DNA of 64,000 nt from assembly GCF_963664965.1 (NCBI RefSeq), contig NZ_OY761823.1, positions 1,436,001 to 1,500,000 on the forward strand, in the 5' to 3' direction. A program made the position numbers and the translations under genes. Source of the DNA: an uncultured Pseudodesulfovibrio sp. GTDB taxonomy: Bacteria; Desulfobacterota; Desulfovibrionia; Desulfovibrionales; Desulfovibrionaceae. The notes under the pieces are model-generated. The model did not search any database. It was not told the origin of the DNA and worked only from the letters and a program-made list of their open reading frames with translations. Shown piece after piece: positions 40,284-49,984 of the stretch (its first letter is position 1; each line of letters begins with the position of its first letter).

Positions 40284-41231
40284 TCAGCCGATCATTTTGT
40301 CGAATAGTTCTTCGAGGGATTCAAGGTGGGTAGCGAGGGGCCAGTGCTCAAGCGCGTAAGCTCGCAGGGCGCGTGACGGCGGGCCTTCCGCAGCAAGGAT
40401 GGTTCGGCATTCTTCCACCGTGTTGAAGATGAGTTCCTGCGGGAAGATCGAACCGGCACCGGGGAAATTGTGGATGAGAGGCCGGACTTCGCAGGCCATG
40501 GCCTCTGCAATGCCAAGCCCGAAGCTCTCACGGATGGAGGCTGAAATGAGCGCGTCCTTGTCCCCGAGCCATGCGGGCATGTCGCTCACCTGTCCGTGGA
40601 ACGTCACCGCGTCCGCAAGCCCCATGGCGTGCGTCATGTGGTCGATGTAGAGCATCAGTTCCATGACTTCTACTTCGGCTCCGGCGTATTCACCTGCCAG
40701 ATGCAGGGTGCGCGAGGGGGCGTCCCTGTGGGCCGCGGCAAAGCATTGCAGCACGAGCGGCAGGTTTTTGGTGTGCCGCAACTGCCCCACGTATGCGATT
40801 TTCCCGGTAGTCGTTTTATCCTTCGGGGCGTTGAATTGCGTGGTGTCCACCCCGTTGGGCAGGACGAATACTTCCGTGTGCTGCTCAATGTCCGGAATAC
40901 GCAGCCTGAGAATGTCGGTCATGTGGTGGGATACCACCATGAAAGCGTCAACATTCTGCCATGCGACGTCGGCAGGGAGCGAAGTATACGCCTCGAAACC
41001 ATGCATCCGCATTACGAGTTTACCGCGGCGTTTCAGGCGTGAGACACGGACTGCGGCGTCCTGCACCCATTCGACCCATGTCAGGTCGGCCCACTCCAGC
41101 GCATCGTGGATCCCATCCGTGTCCGAACCGTTGATTTCACGAAATGCAAAACGGTCGGAAACCCAGTTGCGAACAGGGGCGAGGAACTTGTCGGTTCCGC
41201 CCTGAATGATGAAAGCGATCTTCTTCGTCAT
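40284..41231 (-). CDS. Glycosyltransferase, GT4-like (GT-B fold)
   Basis: A 315-residue protein. The N-terminal half has a Rossmann-like start (KKIAFIIQGGTDKF). The C-terminal half shows the GT4 sugar-nucleotide-binding pattern: LPNGVDTTQFN, KIAYVGQLRHTKNLPLVL and the acidic ESFGLGIAEAMACE motif. It probably transfers a sugar to a lipid, polysaccharide or protein acceptor in the cytoplasm. It is divergent from a family-2 glycosyltransferase 62 bp away, so both may act in one surface-glycan pathway. Shorter than many GT4 enzymes (about 350-400), mainly in its N-terminal domain. No signal or membrane helix. Confidence 0.85.
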   Translation of the reverse strand: MTKKIAFIIQGGTDKFLAPVRNWVSDRFAFREINGSDTDGIHDALEWADLTWVEWVQDAAVRVSRLKRRGKLVMRMHGFEAYTSLPADVAWQNVDAFMVVSHHMTDILRLRIPDIEQHTEVFVLPNGVDTTQFNAPKDKTTTGKIAYVGQLRHTKNLPLVLQCFAAAHRDAPSRTLHLAGEYAGAEVEVMELMLYIDHMTHAMGLADAVTFHGQVSDMPAWLGDKDALISASIRESFGLGIAEAMACEVRPLIHNFPGAGSIFPQELIFNTVEECRTILAAEGPPSRALRAYALEHWPLATHLESLEELFDKMIG

Positions 41232-41293
41232 GGTTTTTGCATATACGCGATAGTTCCGACAGACGTCAAAATTTTTGCACCCGGAGACGCTTC

Positions 41294-42442
41294 ATGACCC
41301 GTCCGACCATCAGTTTCTGTACATATACCTTCAACGATGCAGAATTCACCGCTGACCTCATCCGACAGACCCGCATGTTTTCCATGCGACCGGACGAGAT
41401 CGTCGTGGTGGACGATGGGTCGGACACACCGTTTGTCATGGACGACGCTCCCGCGAATTTGCGTGTGCTCCGGTTCGAGAAGAACCGCGGCATCACCGCT
41501 GCGAAGGGAGCCGGACTGTCGGCCGCCAGTGGCGATTTCATCTTTTCCATGGATTGCGACACCCGCGTCAGCACTACGTGGCTGGAGCGCAACCTGCCGC
41601 ATGCCGCTGTGCCGGAGATCGGTCTTGTCGGCGGATCGCTGGTGTATCGGTCAGGTGATGATCTCGTGTCGCGCTACCTGTCGGTTTTTGGCGACAACCA
41701 TAACCAGCATCATGTGGGAGCGGCGGATTTCATTCCCGGCAACGCCTTTCTCCTGCGGCGCAAGACATGGGAACAGGCAGGGGGTTTTGACGGTTACGGG
41801 GAAACCAACTGTCAGGACCACTATCTCTGCGGGCGTCTGAAGGACCTCGGGTACACGCTTTTTTCCGACGCCCGGGCCGAAGCGTGGCAGTTGCGCCGCA
41901 TTACCCGCACCACCATGTGCAAGCGTGTGTGGAAGTGGTGTCACAAGCCCATCAAGCGGCAGGCGTGTGAAGCGGATGATATCGTGAATTATCTTTTCGG
42001 AACGTTTGTGGCACCCATGCTCGACCGCTGTGATAACAGCGCGGTGCTGGGCGAACCGCTGTTTTATTATCTTGAACTGCTGTATCTGGCGCATGCCGTG
42101 CTGGACACGCTGGACCACTTGGTCGCGCAGGGACGCATGAGCGCACAGAAGCACGGTGGTTTTCTTGCCGAACTGGTTGAGCTTTTCGCGGGGTATCCAC
42201 GGATTCAGGCCATGTACCGCGCCGATCTCTATGCCATGGGACACGACATGCTCGCCAGTGTGCCCTCAGGCGACACGGCGGCGTGGCGGGAGTTTTTCAT
42301 GTTCGCTCCCATGATGCAGAAGGGTGGCCTGTTCACATGGCTCGAAGAGCAGGGCGTGGCACAGCTCGTTCGGGATGAAGTAGAGGCCGAATACGACTTC
42401 TCCTCTTACGCGGAGGCGACGTATGAGGTCGTGAACGCCTAG
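41294..42442 (+). CDS. Glycosyltransferase family 2 (GT-A fold)
   Basis: A 382-residue protein. Residues 1-230 form a GT-A domain: TISFCTYTFNDAEFTADLI, the nucleotide-binding VVVDDGSD, the metal-binding DxD-like SMDCDTRVS and the acceptor-side GGFDGYGETNCQDH. The remaining 150 residues are helical and not recognised. ATG 41294 has GGAGA 8 nt upstream; an in-frame start 57 nt earlier lacks one. Partner of the divergent GT4-like gene. Acceptor unknown. Confidence 0.87.
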   Translation: MTRPTISFCTYTFNDAEFTADLIRQTRMFSMRPDEIVVVDDGSDTPFVMDDAPANLRVLRFEKNRGITAAKGAGLSAASGDFIFSMDCDTRVSTTWLERNLPHAAVPEIGLVGGSLVYRSGDDLVSRYLSVFGDNHNQHHVGAADFIPGNAFLLRRKTWEQAGGFDGYGETNCQDHYLCGRLKDLGYTLFSDARAEAWQLRRITRTTMCKRVWKWCHKPIKRQACEADDIVNYLFGTFVAPMLDRCDNSAVLGEPLFYYLELLYLAHAVLDTLDHLVAQGRMSAQKHGGFLAELVELFAGYPRIQAMYRADLYAMGHDMLASVPSGDTAAWREFFMFAPMMQKGGLFTWLEEQGVAQLVRDEVEAEYDFSSYAEATYEVVNA

Positions 42443-42470
42443 CTCTCGTTGAAATTTCTCGGGAATGAAA

Positions 42471-42503
42471 AAGGGCAGCCTGACATCATGTCAGGCTGCC
42501 CTT
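42471..42503. terminator. Bidirectional terminator between glycosyltransferase and unknown gene
   Basis: AAGGGCAGCCTGACA and TGTCAGGCTGCCCTT form a 15-bp perfect stem with a 3-nt loop, followed by a weak T-rich tail. It lies between convergent genes. Confidence 0.85.
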
Positions 42504-42525
42504 GATTTGTCTTGGTGCATGGAAT

Positions 42526-43119
42526 CTAGTCATACTGCTTCGGGAAACGGGAACCCATGAGATAGTCCATGGCTTCGGGATCGATGGTGCCGGACGCCAC
42601 GAAAAAGTCCACGCCCACCACGATGGGATGGTACTCCAGACCGTGCGGCAGCTCGTCGCCGGGACCGCAGATATAGCGTTCAGTCGGTATCGCGTCGTTC
42701 ACTTCCACGAGTCCCTCGCCGTGCAGGGAGGACAGAATGACGTGGTCGAGGACGATGCCTCCGGGCAGGGTGGTCCAGAGGTGATACTGGCTCATGTTCT
42801 CTTCGCCGCTCTGGTGCTTGATCATCTTCTTGAAGTGCGACGCCGTCACGGGCAGGCGCATTTCACCGTTGATCGAGACGTTGCCCATGGTGATGACCGC
42901 GCCTTGAATGCCGAACCGGGTCAGGAGCATGTGGTACATGCCGAAGTTGACCGACATGCCCTTGCCCGCCCGTTCGGCAAACGGGATATGGGAAGTGGCT
43001 TCCAGTTCGTTGAGCACGGACTGATCCACGGGTGTGTCGAGTTCGTCGATGGCATAGCCGCCGAGCTTCCATTTGGCGGTGCGGTTGACTGCTGCTTGAA
43101 ATTCCTTGCGATAGGACAT
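42526..43119 (-). CDS. Conserved-looking protein of unknown function
   Basis: A 197-residue soluble protein, not recognised. ATG 43119 is chosen because AGGAG lies 9 nt upstream and the in-frame extension upstream is Arg-rich and unlike the rest. It has no signal peptide or membrane helix. Visible segments include KWKLGGYAIDELDTP, GMSVNFGMYHMLLTRFGIQGA and GLEYHPIVVGVDFFVASGTID, suggesting a mixed alpha-beta fold. It is a single gene between two hairpin terminators. Codon use matches its neighbours, so it is probably a resident gene. Confidence 0.75.
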   Translation of the reverse strand: MSYRKEFQAAVNRTAKWKLGGYAIDELDTPVDQSVLNELEATSHIPFAERAGKGMSVNFGMYHMLLTRFGIQGAVITMGNVSINGEMRLPVTASHFKKMIKHQSGEENMSQYHLWTTLPGGIVLDHVILSSLHGEGLVEVNDAIPTERYICGPGDELPHGLEYHPIVVGVDFFVASGTIDPEAMDYLMGSRFPKQYD

Positions 43120-43230
43120 GCGTTGACTCCTGATCCGTTTTGATGTGCGGCAGGAAGTAGCATTTTGGGTGGCGGGAATCAACTGCGCGGCGTGGTCGCC
43201 ACGGCGGAATCGCCTTGGACGCACAAATGA

Positions 43231-43263
43231 AACGGCCCGAAAGCGGTATGCTTCCGGGCCGTT
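43231..43263 (-). terminator. Terminator of RND efflux operon
   Basis: AACGGCCCG and CGGGCCGTT form a 9-bp stem extended by inner AAGC/GCTT pairs; the minus strand continues TTTCATTT. It lies 9 nt past the pump gene stop. Confidence 0.85.
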
Positions 43264-43271
43264 GATTGTCG

Positions 43272-46200
43272 TTATTCGGATTCCGTTTCGGGCGGTTTCT
43301 TTTTCGGGTTGACCTTGTTTCCTATCTTTGCGGCGGTTCCCTGAACCGCGGCGTAGAGCGCCGGGACCACGAGCACGCCGAGTACTGTCGCCGCGATCAT
43401 GCCGCCGAACACCGAGGTGCCGAGGGCGTGACGGCTGGCCGAACCTGCACCGGCTGCGGTGACCAGCGGGATAACGCCGAGAATGAAGGCGAACGAGGTC
43501 ATCAGGATGGGCCGGAAGCGCAGATGCGCGGCTTTCATGGCGGCTTCCTTGAGAGACATGCCTTTTTCGTGTTGTTCCTTGGCGTATTCAACAATCAGAA
43601 TGGCGTTTTTCGCCGCGAGACCGATAAGCATGATCAGGCCGATCTGGGCATACACGTTGTTGTCCAGTCCGCGTATCCACTGTGAGGCCATGGCACCGAA
43701 GATGCCGAGCGGGACGCAGAGGATGACTGCGAACGGAGTGGCCCAGCTTTCATACTGTGCCGAAAGCACCAGAAAGACCATCACGACGGCGAGGCCGAAG
43801 ACCATGGCGGTATCTCCGCCGGAGTACTTCTGCTGGTAGGCGATGCCGGTCCAGTCATAGCCGTATCCCTGCGGCAGCGAGGCCTTTGCCACTTCTTCCA
43901 TGGCGTCCATAGTCTGGCTGGAACTGTAGCCGTGCGGCGTGGATGCGGTCATTTCAACGGTGCGGAAGACGTTGTAGCGCTGGATGTATTCCGGGCCGGT
44001 GATGCGTTTGACCGTGCTCAATGTGGACAACGGCACCATTTTGCCGTCGCCGGACCGCATGTAGAAGCGGGCCAGATCGTCCACCTTGGTGCGGAACTGC
44101 GAATCGGCCTGCGCCATGACGCGGTAGGTTCGTCCGTATTTGTTGAAGTCGTTGATGTAGTAACCACCCAGATACGTCTGGAGGGTCTGGAATATGTCGT
44201 TGACCGGGACGCCAAGCTTTTTGGCCTTATCGCGGTCGATCTCTACATAGTACTGCGGCACATGCGAACTGAACGTGGTGAACAGGTTCGCGACTTCGGG
44301 CCGCTTTTTGGCTTCGGCCATGAAGGAGTCCGCCACGGCGGAGAGTTCGTCAACCGATGCGCCGGTCTTGTCCTGAAGCTCGAACTGGAGGCCGCCGGTG
44401 GAACTGAGGCCTGGAATGGCCGGTGGGCCGAAGGTCACGACGATGGCTTCCTGAATCTGCCAGAATTTCTTTTGCGCGGCTCCCATGATGGATGCCAGCG
44501 ACAGTTCGGGCGTTGTCCGTTCCGACCAGTCGTCCAGAATGACGAAGAAGGCCGAGTTGTAGGACGAGTAGGCACCGGTCAGCAGGCTGAACCCGCCGAG
44601 AGTGACGTAGTCTTTCACGCCGGGTGCCGTCTTCAGGTATTCCTCGATCTGGAGCGCCACCTCGTTGGAGCGTTCAAGGGACGCACCTTCGGGCAGCATG
44701 GAGTTGACGATGAAGTAGCCCTGATCCTCGTCCGGCACGAAGCTGGACGGCAGGATCGAGAACAGGCCGCCTGCGCCGCAGACGAGGATGCCGACGATCA
44801 GGATACCCATGAAGGCGCGCTTGACCAGTGCGGCAACAGCGGCGTTGTAGCGCCTTGTCACGGCGTCGAACACTGTGTTGAACCTGTCGAAGAACCAGCC
44901 CAGCGGACCGCGGATCGGTTTGTAGGGCCGCAGCAGGAGCGCACTGAGGGCGGGCGAGAGCGTCAGGGCGTTGATGGATGAGATCAGCACCGACACCGAG
45001 AGCGTCAGGGCGAACTGTTTGTACAACTGGCCCGTGATGCCGCCCATGAATGCGACCGGAATGAACACCGCGACAAGTACGAGCGTACTGGCGATGACCG
45101 GCCCGGTCACCTCGGCCATGGCCTTCTTGGTCGCTTCTTTGGGTGAGAGTCCTTCATCATCGATGTTACGCTGGGTCGCCTCGACAACGACGATGGCGTC
45201 ATCGACCACGATACCGATGGCGAGCACAAGTCCGAACAGGGTCAGCGTATTGATGGAGAATCCGAGCAGCGGGAAGAGCGCGAACGTACCGATCAGCGAA
45301 ACCGGCACGCAGACCATGGGAATAATGGTGGTGCGCCAGTTTTGCAGGAAGATGAAGACCACGAGGAACACGAGAATGAGCGCTTCGTACAGGGTTTCCA
45401 TGACTTCGTCGATGGATGAGTTGACGAACCGGGTCGTGTCGTACGGGATCTTGTATTCGATGCCTTCCGGGAAGTTCTTGGAAAGCTCCTCCATGGTGCT
45501 GCGGATGTTCTTGGCTACATCCAGTGCGTTGGCACCGGGCAACTGGTAGACGAGCAGCGAAGCCGTGGGGTTGCCGTCGAGACGGGCGAAGGTGAAGTAG
45601 TTTTTCGCGCCGAGTTCGACTTTGGCGACATCATGAACCTTGACGGTGCTGCCGTCCGGGTTCGCCTTGATGATGATGTTTCCGAATTCCTGAGGCTCGG
45701 CAAGGCGGCCCTTGACGCGCATGGACATCTGGAACTGCTGGTCCTTGGGCGTCGGCGGCATGCCGATCTGACCTGCCGGTGCCTGGACGTTCTGTTCCTG
45801 CACCGCACCGATGACGTCAGCGACAGTCAGGCCGAAGGAGGCGAGCTTGTCCGGGTCGAGCCAGATCCGCATACCGTAGTCCTGATCGCCGAACAGGTTG
45901 ACGTCGCCGACGCCCTGAATGCGTTTGAGGGCGTCATAGATGTTGATCTTGGCGTAGTTGTTCATGAACAGCGTATCGAACTGCGGCAACTGGGAAGTCA
46001 GGTTGACGATGAGCACGATGTCCGGGGACTGCTTCTTGACCTGAATGCCCGAGTTGCGGACTTCCGCCGGGAGCTGTGCGGTCGCGAGGTTGACGCGGTT
46101 CTGTACGTCGACGGTCGCCAGTTCGAGATCTCGGCCCAGTTCGAAGGTGACGGTCAGGGACAGGGAACCGTCGTTGGCTGAGACCGAGGACATGTACAGC

Positions 46201-46427
46201 ATGTCCTGCGCGCCGTTGACTTGTTCCTCGATGGGAGTGGCAACGGACTGCTCCACGGTTTCCGCGTCCGCGCCGGTATAGTTGGCGGTGACGCGTACCG
46301 AAGGTGGCGAGATTTCCGGATATTGTGCGATAGGCAGGGCAAAGACGCTCAGGATACCGACCATCAGGATAATGATGGCCAGCACTGATGCGAAAATCGG
46401 CCGATCAATGAAGAATCTGACAAACAT
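43272..46427 (-). CDS. RND multidrug efflux pump, inner-membrane transporter (AcrB/MexB type)
   Basis: A 1051-residue, twelve-helix HAE1-family transporter that uses the proton gradient to extrude drugs or lipophilic compounds. Landmarks: N-terminal [17 protein letters not shown], the proton-relay aspartates in [16 protein letters not shown], a lysine in [16 protein letters not shown] on helix 10, and two large periplasmic loops with the pore-domain repeat. The start follows the adaptor stop by 3 nt. No outer-membrane gene accompanies the pair, so it must borrow a TolC-like protein from elsewhere. Length is normal for AcrB (1049). Confidence 0.95.
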   Translation of the reverse strand: MFVRFFIDRPIFASVLAIIILMVGILSVFALPIAQYPEISPPSVRVTANYTGADAETVEQSVATPIEEQVNGAQDMLYMSSVSANDGSLSLTVTFELGRDLELATVDVQNRVNLATAQLPAEVRNSGIQVKKQSPDIVLIVNLTSQLPQFDTLFMNNYAKINIYDALKRIQGVGDVNLFGDQDYGMRIWLDPDKLASFGLTVADVIGAVQEQNVQAPAGQIGMPPTPKDQQFQMSMRVKGRLAEPQEFGNIIIKANPDGSTVKVHDVAKVELGAKNYFTFARLDGNPTASLLVYQLPGANALDVAKNIRSTMEELSKNFPEGIEYKIPYDTTRFVNSSIDEVMETLYEALILVFLVVFIFLQNWRTTIIPMVCVPVSLIGTFALFPLLGFSINTLTLFGLVLAIGIVVDDAIVVVEATQRNIDDEGLSPKEATKKAMAEVTGPVIASTLVLVAVFIPVAFMGGITGQLYKQFALTLSVSVLISSINALTLSPALSALLLRPYKPIRGPLGWFFDRFNTVFDAVTRRYNAAVAALVKRAFMGILIVGILVCGAGGLFSILPSSFVPDEDQGYFIVNSMLPEGASLERSNEVALQIEEYLKTAPGVKDYVTLGGFSLLTGAYSSYNSAFFVILDDWSERTTPELSLASIMGAAQKKFWQIQEAIVVTFGPPAIPGLSSTGGLQFELQDKTGASVDELSAVADSFMAEAKKRPEVANLFTTFSSHVPQYYVEIDRDKAKKLGVPVNDIFQTLQTYLGGYYINDFNKYGRTYRVMAQADSQFRTKVDDLARFYMRSGDGKMVPLSTLSTVKRITGPEYIQRYNVFRTVEMTASTPHGYSSSQTMDAMEEVAKASLPQGYGYDWTGIAYQQKYSGGDTAMVFGLAVVMVFLVLSAQYESWATPFAVILCVPLGIFGAMASQWIRGLDNNVYAQIGLIMLIGLAAKNAILIVEYAKEQHEKGMSLKEAAMKAAHLRFRPILMTSFAFILGVIPLVTAAGAGSASRHALGTSVFGGMIAATVLGVLVVPALYAAVQGTAAKIGNKVNPKKKPPETESE

Positions 46428-46430
46428 GGG

Positions 46431-47633
46431 TTACTCGGCCTTGTCTTCGGTTGCGGATGCGTTGTTCTGTCCGACAGGAGTGCCTTCGCTCTTCTTGTTC
46501 TCCATGGGGACGACAATGGGCTTGATTTCCATCCCCGGCTTCACGCGGCGGATGCCGTCGGCGATGACCATGTCTCCGGCCTTGAGGCCTTCCCGGATGA
46601 CGACCAGTTCCTCGGATTCGAAACCGGCGGTCACGGGCGTGCTCACGATCTTGCCTTCGGCGTTGACCGTATAAACGGTCTTGACGCCCTGCGTATCAAT
46701 GATAGCGCGGGACGGGACCACCACGGCGTTTTCGACGATTTCAATGGGTACGCGAACCTTGGCGTACTGGCCGGGGCGCAGCAGGCTTTCGGGGTTCGGG
46801 AAGGAAACGCGAATGCCGAGGGTTCCGGTGGTCGGGTCCACGGCCCGGTCAATCATGTCGAACGAACCGAGGTGGTCATATTCTCTACCGTCGGCGAGGA
46901 TCATGTGGACTTCCTTTTTTGCGGGGTCCTTGATGTCGCGGTCCCGTTTGGCGCGCAGGTAATCTGCCTCGCTGACAGTGAAGCTCACGTACACGGGGTC
47001 CACGGTGGAAACCGTGGCGAGCAGGGTATTTTCGCCCTGGCCGACGAGGTTGCCGGTGTCCACGTTCACACGGCCGATGACGCCGTCGACCGGAGCGTAA
47101 ATTTTGGTATATCCGAGCTGAATCTTCGCGTTCTCGACCTGAGAGGAATTGTCGCGAACCTGTGCCTTGTAGGTGGCGAGGGAGGTCTGGTAGCTTTCGA
47201 ATTCCTCGCGGCTGACCACGCCTTCGTCATACAGCTTCTTGAAGCGCTCGTAGTCCTTCTTGGCTTTTTCCAAGAGAGCCTGATTGTATTGCAGCCCGGA
47301 TTCAGCCTGCTTGAGGTCTTCGCGGAATGTTTTGGGATCAATGATGAAAAGCAGGTCGCCTTTCTTGACCGTCGCACCTTCCTTGAACTTCTTTTCTTGC
47401 AGGAAACCGGCCACGCGGGCGCGGATATCCACGGTCTCGACCGCAGAGATGGTCGCCACGAACTCGCCCCAGAGAGGCATGTCCTTGGTTTCGGCCTTGA
47501 CCACCTTCATGGGCACGGCCGCTTGTTTTTTCGGGGCGGCTTTTTCGTCACCGCCGCAACCGGCAAGAGACATGGAAAATACGATGAAAAGTGCCAGACA
47601 GAACAGTCGGGAAGAAACGGATTGACTCGGCAT
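46431..47633 (-). CDS. RND efflux periplasmic adaptor lipoprotein (AcrA/MexA type)
   Basis: A 400-residue adaptor. The start ATG 47633 gives a lipoprotein signal ending in SLAGC, so the mature protein is lipid-anchored at Cys. Lipoyl half-motifs (ARVAGFLQEKKFKEGATVKKGD and IYAPVDGVIGRV) flank a coiled-coil hairpin. Beta-barrel and membrane-proximal domains follow, with VPSRAIIDTQGVKTVY. It connects the pump at 43272 to an outer-membrane channel. The frame is open a further 16 codons upstream, but these give no better start. First gene of a two-gene operon; no regulator adjoins it. Confidence 0.93.
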   Translation of the reverse strand: MPSQSVSSRLFCLALFIVFSMSLAGCGGDEKAAPKKQAAVPMKVVKAETKDMPLWGEFVATISAVETVDIRARVAGFLQEKKFKEGATVKKGDLLFIIDPKTFREDLKQAESGLQYNQALLEKAKKDYERFKKLYDEGVVSREEFESYQTSLATYKAQVRDNSSQVENAKIQLGYTKIYAPVDGVIGRVNVDTGNLVGQGENTLLATVSTVDPVYVSFTVSEADYLRAKRDRDIKDPAKKEVHMILADGREYDHLGSFDMIDRAVDPTTGTLGIRVSFPNPESLLRPGQYAKVRVPIEIVENAVVVPSRAIIDTQGVKTVYTVNAEGKIVSTPVTAGFESEELVVIREGLKAGDMVIADGIRRVKPGMEIKPIVVPMENKKSEGTPVGQNNASATEDKAE

Positions 47634-47783
47634 TATTGAAACCTTGAGATAACGTGTTGATTTGTAAAGAAATGTCAGCATCCGCCAATGTGGATACGTA
47701 TATTAATAGGATTATGGAGATAAGTAAAAGCAATAATGCATTTTTATAATCAGTTGCGGTGGAAGGGCAGTCGCTTGGAAATC

Positions 47784-47822
47784 CACGCAGTTGTTGACTC
47801 TGCGTGCGGCAGGCCGTATTTA
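47784..47822 (+). promoter_or_regulatory. Sigma-70-like promoter with overlapping inverted repeat, upstream of DUF1844-argC
   Basis: TTGACT (47794-47799) and TATTTA (47817-47822) are separated by 17 bp, predicting a transcript with a leader of about 37 nt before ATG 47866. The -35 box sits in the loop of CACGCAG/CTGCGTG (47784-47806), a 7-bp perfect inverted repeat that could be an operator. Confidence 0.5.
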
Positions 47823-47865
47823 TCTTGCGACGGTTGCAACGATTTATTTCAAATGGAGAATGAGG

Positions 47866-48156
47866 ATGGCTGACGAAAAAAAATGCAGGGAAAACCCGAT
47901 GCAGGGCATCCCGCTCGATATCAATTTCACTACCTTCATCTATTCCCTGTCGTCCTCGGCCATGGTTGCTCTGGGCGAGGCTGCCGACCCGTCCAACGGG
48001 CAGGTTGATTTTCAGCCGCAGATGGCCAAGCACACCATCGACGTGCTCGGCATGCTCAAGGAAAAGTTCGAGACAGGTCTCGACAAGGAAGAACAGAAAC
48101 TGCTGTGCGACATCGTGTACAATCTTCGCATGGCATACGTGAACAAGACCAAATAA
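47866..48156 (+). CDS. DUF1844-family small protein
   Basis: A 96-residue soluble protein with the DUF1844 pattern: IDINFTTFIYSLSSSAMVALGEA in shortened form FTTFIYSLSSSAMVALGEA, then MAKHTIDVLGMLKEKFETGL and LCDIVYNLRMAYV. Function of the family is unknown. ATG 47866 is chosen over an upstream in-frame start because GGAG lies 7 nt before it and the family begins there. It is followed 15 nt later by argC, so the two are co-transcribed. Confidence 0.88.
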   Translation: MADEKKCRENPMQGIPLDINFTTFIYSLSSSAMVALGEAADPSNGQVDFQPQMAKHTIDVLGMLKEKFETGLDKEEQKLLCDIVYNLRMAYVNKTK

Positions 48157-48171
48157 TTCAGGGGAGACAGC

Positions 48172-49227
48172 ATGTCCCAGATCATCAAGGCGGGGCTGGT
48201 CGGCGTGACCGGCTATACCGGCATGGAACTCGCTCGGCTCATGACGCATCATTCGTCCATGGAGCTTGTCCGAGCCACCTCGCGTTCCGAGGCAGGCAAG
48301 ACCCTTGCCGACATTTACCCGTTCCTGCACCGCTTGCCGCTGGGTGATCTCGTCATCACACAGCCCGATCCCGTGGACCTTGCCAACGAGTGCGACGTCG
48401 TTTTTCTCGCCGTGCCGCACAAGACCGCCATGGAGATTGCCTCCGCGCTGCTCGACGAGGGCGTCAAGGTCGTTGATCTTTCTGCGGATTTCCGCATCAA
48501 CGACAAGGCCACGTACGAGGAATGGTACGAGGTCGAGCACACCCGGTCCGAGCTGCTTTCCGAGGCGGTTTACGGGTTGCCCGAACTCTATCTCGACGAG
48601 ATCATGGGCGCTCGGCTCATCGCCAACCCGGGCTGTTACCCCACGTCCTCCATTCTCGGCCTTGCCCCGGCGCTCGGAGCGGGCATCATCGAGACGGACA
48701 ACATCGTGATCGACGCCAAGTCCGGCACATCCGGCGCGGGCCGCGGTGCCAAGGTCGGCACGCTGTTCTGCGAGGTGGCCGATTCGTTCAAGGCATACAG
48801 CCTGCCGAGGCATCGCCACACGCCCGAGATCGAGCAGGAGATTTCCAAGATTGCGGGAACGGACATGACGGTCTCGTTCAACACGCATCTGCTGCCCATT
48901 GACCGCGGCATTCTCTCGACCATTTACACGAAACTCACGGCGGACACCTCGGTTGAGGAAGTCCACGCCATGTATACCGAATTCTACGCGGACAAGCCGT
49001 TTGTGCGTGTTCTCCCGCAGGGCCAGTTGCCCGAGACCCGTTTCGTTCGCGGCACGGTCTTCTGCGACATCAACGTGGTGGTGGACCCGCGCACAGGCCG
49101 GTTGGTGATTTTGTCGGCCATCGACAATTTGTGTCGCGGCGCATCCGGTCAGGCGCTCATGAATGCGAACCTCATCTGCGGATTGGACGTGGATGAGGGG
49201 ATTCCGATGGCGCCGATGATGCCTTAG
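48172..49227 (+). CDS. argC: N-acetyl-gamma-glutamyl-phosphate reductase
   Basis: A 351-residue NADPH-dependent enzyme for the third step of arginine synthesis, reducing N-acetylglutamyl phosphate to the semialdehyde. Motifs: nucleotide-binding VGVTGYTGMELARLM, catalytic-cysteine NPGCYPTSSILGLAP, substrate loop SGTSGAGRGAK, and histidine-bearing RHRHTPEI. GGGGAG lies 6 nt upstream of ATG. Second gene after DUF1844; other arg genes are elsewhere. Confidence 0.96.
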   Translation: MSQIIKAGLVGVTGYTGMELARLMTHHSSMELVRATSRSEAGKTLADIYPFLHRLPLGDLVITQPDPVDLANECDVVFLAVPHKTAMEIASALLDEGVKVVDLSADFRINDKATYEEWYEVEHTRSELLSEAVYGLPELYLDEIMGARLIANPGCYPTSSILGLAPALGAGIIETDNIVIDAKSGTSGAGRGAKVGTLFCEVADSFKAYSLPRHRHTPEIEQEISKIAGTDMTVSFNTHLLPIDRGILSTIYTKLTADTSVEEVHAMYTEFYADKPFVRVLPQGQLPETRFVRGTVFCDINVVVDPRTGRLVILSAIDNLCRGASGQALMNANLICGLDVDEGIPMAPMMP

Positions 49228-49270
49228 CGGGGACCGTTTGCACGGAGCCTATAAGAATTAAGAAATGATG

Positions 49271-49298
49271 AAGGCCGCCCGAATGGGCGGCTTTTTTT
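49271..49298 (+). terminator. Intrinsic terminator after argC
   Basis: GCCGCCC and GGGCGGC pair around a GAAT loop and are followed by seven Ts. Confidence 0.9.
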
Positions 49299-49327
49299 AT
49301 GGGATTTTGAGGAGATAAGAGTAAAGC

Positions 49328-49381
49328 AAAAAGGCAAAAAGGCAGAAAGGCAAAAGGCAGAAAGGCAAAAGGCGGAAAGGC
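49328..49381. repeat. Seven tandem 7-8 nt units (RAAAAGGC type)
   Basis: Consecutive units aaaaaggc, aaaaaggc, agaaaggc, aaaaggc, agaaaggc, aaaaggc and ggaaaggc precede repeat copy A1. Only three comparable units precede copy A2 (49706-49729), so the tract differs in length between copies. Confidence 0.8.
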
Positions 49382-49633
49382 GAAATCCGGTCGCTAGCGC
49401 TTCCTCCATGTCCTACGCGGACGGCGGTTCTTTCTTGGCTGAGCCGCCCCAAGAAAGAACCAAAGAAACGCGGCTTTCCTTGATTTACCCGCCGGACTCT
49501 CACCGGCCCAAGAATCTGATCCAAACAAGCTGCTCCCGAATCAAGTCGCCGAAGCGGCTCCGTGATTCGAAAAAGCCGCAGCTATTGTTTGGTCAGCTTC
49601 TAGGGCCGGTGAGGTCTGATTGGCTGGTTGGGG
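49361..49633 (+). repeat. Structured dispersed repeat family A, copy 1
   Basis: About 272 bp, almost identical to copy 2 at 49709 (offset 348-349 bp). It contains a hairpin GGTTCTTTCTTGG / CCAAGAAAGAACC and, further right, a nested imperfect palindrome. The outer arms are CTCACCGGCCC / GGGCCGGTGAG, the middle arms CCAAACAA / TTGTTTGG and the inner arms GAATCA / TGATTC. Reading frames through it are by-products. Confidence 0.85.
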
Positions 49634-49708
49634 GGGCTTCGGTTGAAAAGGCGATGAGAGGCAAGTGCGGTAACGGAAGCCTGACTTTTTGAGGGAAGAG
49701 AAAATCAA

Positions 49709-49981
49709 AAAGGCAAAAGGCGGAAAGGCGAAATCCGGTCGCTAGCGCTTCCTTCATGTCCTACGCGGACGGCGGTTCTTTCTTGGCTGAGCCGCCCCAA
49801 GAAAGAACCAAAGAAACGCGGCTTTCGCTTGATTTACCCGCCGGACTCTCACCGGGCCAAGAATCTGATCCAAACAAGCTGCTCCCGAATCAGGTCGCCG
49901 AAGCGGCTCCGTGATTCGAAAGAGCCGCAGCCATTGTTTGGTCAGCTTCTAGGCCCGGTGAGGTCTGATTGGCTCGTTGGG
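49709..49981 (+). repeat. Structured dispersed repeat family A, copy 2
   Basis: Direct repeat of copy 1, differing at scattered bases and one inserted base. Its right end (GATTGGCT, 49967-49974) abuts the 3' end of the AT-rich DUF3800 gene, which stops at 49985. Confidence 0.85.
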
Positions 49982-49984
49982 ATG

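Noticed and set aside
49328..49381. AAAGGC units considered as a CRISPR array.
   Set aside because: The units are 7-8 nt and directly adjacent, with no spacers.
49408..49692. 94-codon frame inside repeat copy A1, and similar frames in copies at 51306 and 51625.
   Set aside because: They are read through structured repeats, change between copies and have no start signals.
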